Assembly: GCA_949290575.1 (NCBI GenBank)
Contig: CASESJ010000002.1
Span: 1-64,000, forward strand
Direction of reading: 5' to 3'
Length of the DNA stretch: 64,000 nt
DNA from: an uncultured Clostridia bacterium
Lineage (GTDB): Bacteria > Bacillota > Clostridia > Christensenellales > Borkfalkiaceae
Under the pieces are notes generated by a model, which was not told where the DNA came from, ran no database searches, and saw only the letters and a list, made by a program, of their open reading frames with translations. Made by a program: the position numbers and the translations under genes. Positions 61,701 to 64,000 of the stretch are shown piece after piece. Each line of letters starts with the position of its first letter. Position 1 is the first letter of the stretch.

Positions 61701-64000
61701 CTTCATAAAGGTAGTATACGACTATCTCTTCGACGCGTTCGGCACAGTCGACCTCACCGACGTGCTCGGCGGAGCATACAATGTAACTCTTTCGCTCAAC
61801 GGCAACAACAGCGGCATAGACCAGCTCAAGGGCGTGCAGGTCAACGCGGAAATTTACCTCTCCGAGTACAGGAACAAAAATATCCTTACAGCGGACGTCT
61901 GGCTCAACATAAGCAATGTCGAGGTTAAATTCGATATAACCGTCTGGGGCGAAGAAATCTATGTTTCGGTCACCAACATAACGGGCAAAGAGCTTCCTCA
62001 CCTCAAGGTAAAGACGACTTCAGACAGTCTTTACAGTCTGATTTCAGACCTCGTGGATACGGCGGTGAACAGCGGCATACTCGGCGGAACGAAGGCGGCA
62101 ACGCTTTCGGCGAGTGCGGCAGAGAGCGGCAAGGCTGTTGCAACCGACCTCATTTTCAGTCTCGTCAACTTTGATTTCGGTTCGGCATTCCTCTGCACGG
62201 AAGTCAACGGCGTAAAGAGCGTCACTATTGACGTGGACGACATACTTTCGCAACTCAACGTTGCCGCGCCCTCGATAGGCTGCATAACGGCGAGCATAAG
62301 CGCAGCCGATATCAGCGCGAGCGCGACAAACAGCGGCAGGGAATGGCTTTCGGTCAGCTGCGGCACAAAGCAGAAAGATTATTCATCCTTCAGACCTGAT
62401 GAATACATAGATTTTTCGTCGGTAACGGCATTGCCGATAGTCGATATACTCAATCTCTTCAACAGCGAAAACCTCGCGCTTTCGCTCGGCTTCGAAAACG
62501 GCGGATTAAAGCTCGACGCGCAAGCCTGCATAAACGTCACGGGACTTGTTGCGTCCGTCAGCGCGGATATAGAATATGCCTACGGCGACAAACTCATTTC
62601 GGCAACCATAGCGGCATATTACGACGGCGAAGGCGGGGTGTACCTGCACGTAACAAAACTTCAGGGCAGGGACTACAGCCTGAGCGTTTTCTGCAACACG
62701 GACGAAATATCCGTGGCGGTTACAAACCTTCTCGCCGCACTTCAGACGGAAGCAGCCGAAGGCGGCATAATAAATCTGCCCGACATTGATACGAGCGCGC
62801 TCATTACAAACGCGCTTACGGCGGACTATGCAGCCATCTTCTCGGGCATATATGCAAACAAGGGCGGCATAGGCGTGAATATCGACGGCGACAAGCTGCT
62901 TACAGAACTCGGTCTCGATCTGGGCATAGCCCTCGGACAGATAGAACTTCGCTATGTAACGGGCGGCAGTCTTACAGTCAGCGCACCCGTCACGGGTCTC
63001 GATCTGGCGGTAGCTTCAAGCAAGAGCGCGCCTTCCAACCCCTCGTACGACTGCTTTGACATAACGCAGCTCATAGATACGGTTACGGGCATAATAGAGG
63101 GCAAGACCTTTACGGTCGAGGCGTCGTTCGACGCGGACAAATCCACCGTCAGCGAGCTTGAAAGCCTTGCAGGACTCAGTGCGGATATCAAGGCATATGT
63201 GCAGATAGGTTCTGCGCCCAAGGCTCAGGCAGACCTTGCGCTCAGCTATACTTCGGAGGGCAAGAGCGTAAGCGCGGAAATTTGCGCGTACTATGAACTC
63301 AGCTCTCTCGACGGCTACAGCTATAACAACGTATACCTCTCTGTAAACAGCATAAACGGCAAGAGTACGGATATCGCGGTAATGTGCGAAGTTTCCGAAC
63401 TTGCAGAGGCTGTCGGACAGCTCATGCATGCGATAAACGTGCAGTCGGCAACTCTGGCATTGCCCGAAATTTCTGTCGACGGCGCGCAGATAGTCGGCGC
63501 GCTCCTTGCGGCAGATTTCGGCTCGCTTGTAAAGGAACTCAGCGCGAACTCGCAGGGAATTAATCTTACAATCGGACTTGACGAACTTCTCGGCGCGCTC
63601 GGCACAGACCTCGGTCTGCAGCTCGGCGATATGACGTTCGGATACTCCTCGGCAAACGTTGCGCAGGCTGCGCTTCCCGCACTTGGCGTCAATGTAAAGG
63701 TGAGCTGCTTTGCCGACGAACACATATTTGTCCTGCCCGAAAAGGACTACCTCGACCTTGCCGACCTCGTGAACACGGTCAATGCGGTCTGGGCGGAGAT
63801 AGACAAGGTAATCTCTTCGCAGTCGCTTTCGTTTGATATCGCCGAGCAGACCCCCGCATACATAACGGTGGACGGCATAACGGCGTCGGTAAGCGGCAGG
63901 GGAGAGGTCAGCTGGCGCGCAGGCGCAACGAGCGTCGCGCTCGACCTCATTGTGGCTATCGCCGAAACGGGCAGAGACGTGCTTGAACTCAAACTCGTCT
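58750..64000 (+). CDS. Giant repetitive lipoprotein, open at window end
   Basis: The frame is open for at least 1750 residues. It starts with MKKFFRSVT and a lipobox ITGC (residues about 25-28). The rest alternates between hydrophobic and polar residues and contains related modules: YLDLADLVNTV at about 61012 and 63750, SINGxKTDI-type strands (about 60604 and 63352, with a weaker version near 62650), and LG(A)xGLxLS-type stretches. Repeat copies are roughly 2.7 kb apart. The pattern fits a long beta-sheet or beta-solenoid body. TATAAT (58745-58750) shares its last base with the ATG, and the ribosome site is weak (GAGAGG, 13 bases). Function is unknown. Confidence 0.75.
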   Translation, partial: MKKFFRSVTCVALATASAACLTLGITGCAGKTQSTERPTNVDITKVEAPTDGSLPTAHSAAENLSYIAYVLDAQPQYHCYTYTVTSASIATQYTKSYKDYKDGVTISSDITYSSMVKSGSQACFIEGANGPEAYMRFSSAPGADTTHLTADWSTEAPVHYNEQAYLYTYGLFQTEMTNYIINAETIADSGEVRQNSDGTYSQSVLLDPIASTYYYQFGMKTRGGLAGYPEFQSVSLDLTFDASWRILSIDIDEVSLVNKGVTVTSVSKSRVEYSYDDASFDSAHYAYYDNYFSQYVGDETLEEGGEFEEEMTVDLTNVLSNGFSKIMNGGQQFEITAELGQNKYVGYIFVSLDLADPLGSLGLKLSLGRTFEEQGFYAEYADGEARAYYGEDFAAQVNIAAFKPVIEQFTQWADGLNEIFSQTEQSEDGALALSSDALTDLMNEMKLEVVGDSAKIVLRSDNLLGLGVGIDAQLHFGVGEKDITFHGATVSGIAFGGSGIDLALSLRTTTVPVIDREDTSASADLAEFAADIFNLLSADIIKVNLNLDGSSENVNISALKGIDVAASAYVDIDGVTVGAEVDASYSRAEGALSAKLIAYYDYDTSSPDYGRIILKVVSINGVKTDIGVVCDISEVTEAVPALLEFAGLETELFSSGSSATLNVADIINSLLASDLSGLIGELYADRVQIKASVSVDELLSALSIDAGVKFGYFNLTYTRGGANGGIMTAALPAMGLSLSVSGTDGQLTLPDTSGYLDLADLVNTVTNAWRNVNGIIAEGGINLDLPEGGTYISYGGTTLAADGAVSVNWKKGYVAADLNVKIASRATAVTRVQVVYNRYNSANKPMVRLAINGAAMDIYASDIQSALSQIGSVATTLSPAMDGGDEEQQLLALVFGMLSDGEWINVLNRMTLTTDGQSVTLSYLNNAAVKVTATEAGELGLDLSFRSGLFMGSASVSTSAQNIYDETYAVIGSYNPVSTANGDSFIKVVYDYLFDAFGTVDLTDVLGGAYNVTLSLNGNNSGIDQLKGVQVNAEIYLSEYRNKNILTADVWLNISNVEVKFDITVWGEEIYVSVTNITGKELPHLKVKTTSDSLYSLISDLVDTAVNSGILGGTKAATLSASAAESGKAVATDLIFSLVNFDFGSAFLCTEVNGVKSVTIDVDDILSQLNVAAPSIGCITASISAADISASATNSGREWLSVSCGTKQKDYSSFRPDEYIDFSSVTALPIVDILNLFNSENLALSLGFENGGLKLDAQACINVTGLVASVSADIEYAYGDKLISATIAAYYDGEGGVYLHVTKLQGRDYSLSVFCNTDEISVAVTNLLAALQTEAAEGGIINLPDIDTSALITNALTADYAAIFSGIYANKGGIGVNIDGDKLLTELGLDLGIALGQIELRYVTGGSLTVSAPVTGLDLAVASSKSAPSNPSYDCFDITQLIDTVTGIIEGKTFTVEASFDADKSTVSELESLAGLSADIKAYVQIGSAPKAQADLALSYTSEGKSVSAEICAYYELSSLDGYSYNNVYLSVNSINGKSTDIAVMCEVSELAEAVGQLMHAINVQSATLALPEISVDGAQIVGALLAADFGSLVKELSANSQGINLTIGLDELLGALGTDLGLQLGDMTFGYSSANVAQAALPALGVNVKVSCFADEHIFVLPEKDYLDLADLVNTVNAVWAEIDKVISSQSLSFDIAEQTPAYITVDGITASVSGRGEVSWRAGATSVALDLIVAIAETGRDVLELKLV

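Overview
The window looks like chromosomal DNA of a Gram-positive Clostridia member. Support comes from sigA-type promoters, AGGAGG ribosome binding sites, a T-box leader on ileS, secA next to prfB, and an SpoIIAA/RsbW/sigma-B-F-G type switch. The balanced-to-high GC content and the secreted proteins with Cys/His modules suggest an uncultured gut lineage of the Christensenellales/Borkfalkia kind; that placement is inference. I found no tRNA, rRNA, IS element or CRISPR array.

Layout. 1-10060 is a pectin-oriented surface region: a pectin methylesterase-like protein broken by a frameshift near base 500, an Agr-like response regulator and kinase pair, and two convergent lipoprotein SGNH (rhamnogalacturonan acetylesterase-like) enzymes that share a nearly identical N-terminal module. 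10304-14144 holds a collagen-like protein, cysteine synthase and a malic enzyme. 14256-24770 holds two SH3-like membrane proteins and a compact phage-type head module (large terminase, TerS-like fragment, portal, scaffold, capsid, connector, tail-hub-like protein, coiled-coil protein) that ends at a strong terminator. No integrase, repressor, lysis or fibre gene is visible.

24833-30290 has an rRNA methyltransferase-like gene, an RluA pseudouridine synthase, a large surface protein and a GGDEF protein. 30437-42709 is housekeeping: a type II topoisomerase pair, adenine deaminase, secA, prfB, a helical protein and tsaD. 42742-43882 is a marked AT-rich patch with a small lipoprotein gene and the T-box leader. 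43883-51239 has ileS (type 2), feoAB, a second RluA enzyme and citrate synthase. 51513-53261 is a tightly overlapping partner-switching sigma operon. 53539-58441 has a polytopic membrane protein, an orphan PucR/CdaR-type HTH gene with an S41 protease, and a MinD-like gene overlapping a MinE-like gene. From 58750 to the window end runs a giant repetitive lipoprotein that remains open.

The strongest candidates for something new are the phage-head module at 17124-24770 (possibly domesticated), the sigma operon with two RsbW-like partners, the MinD-like protein that lacks the P-loop lysine, and the hairpin over the feoA start codon together with a 20-bp perfect palindrome inside feoB.
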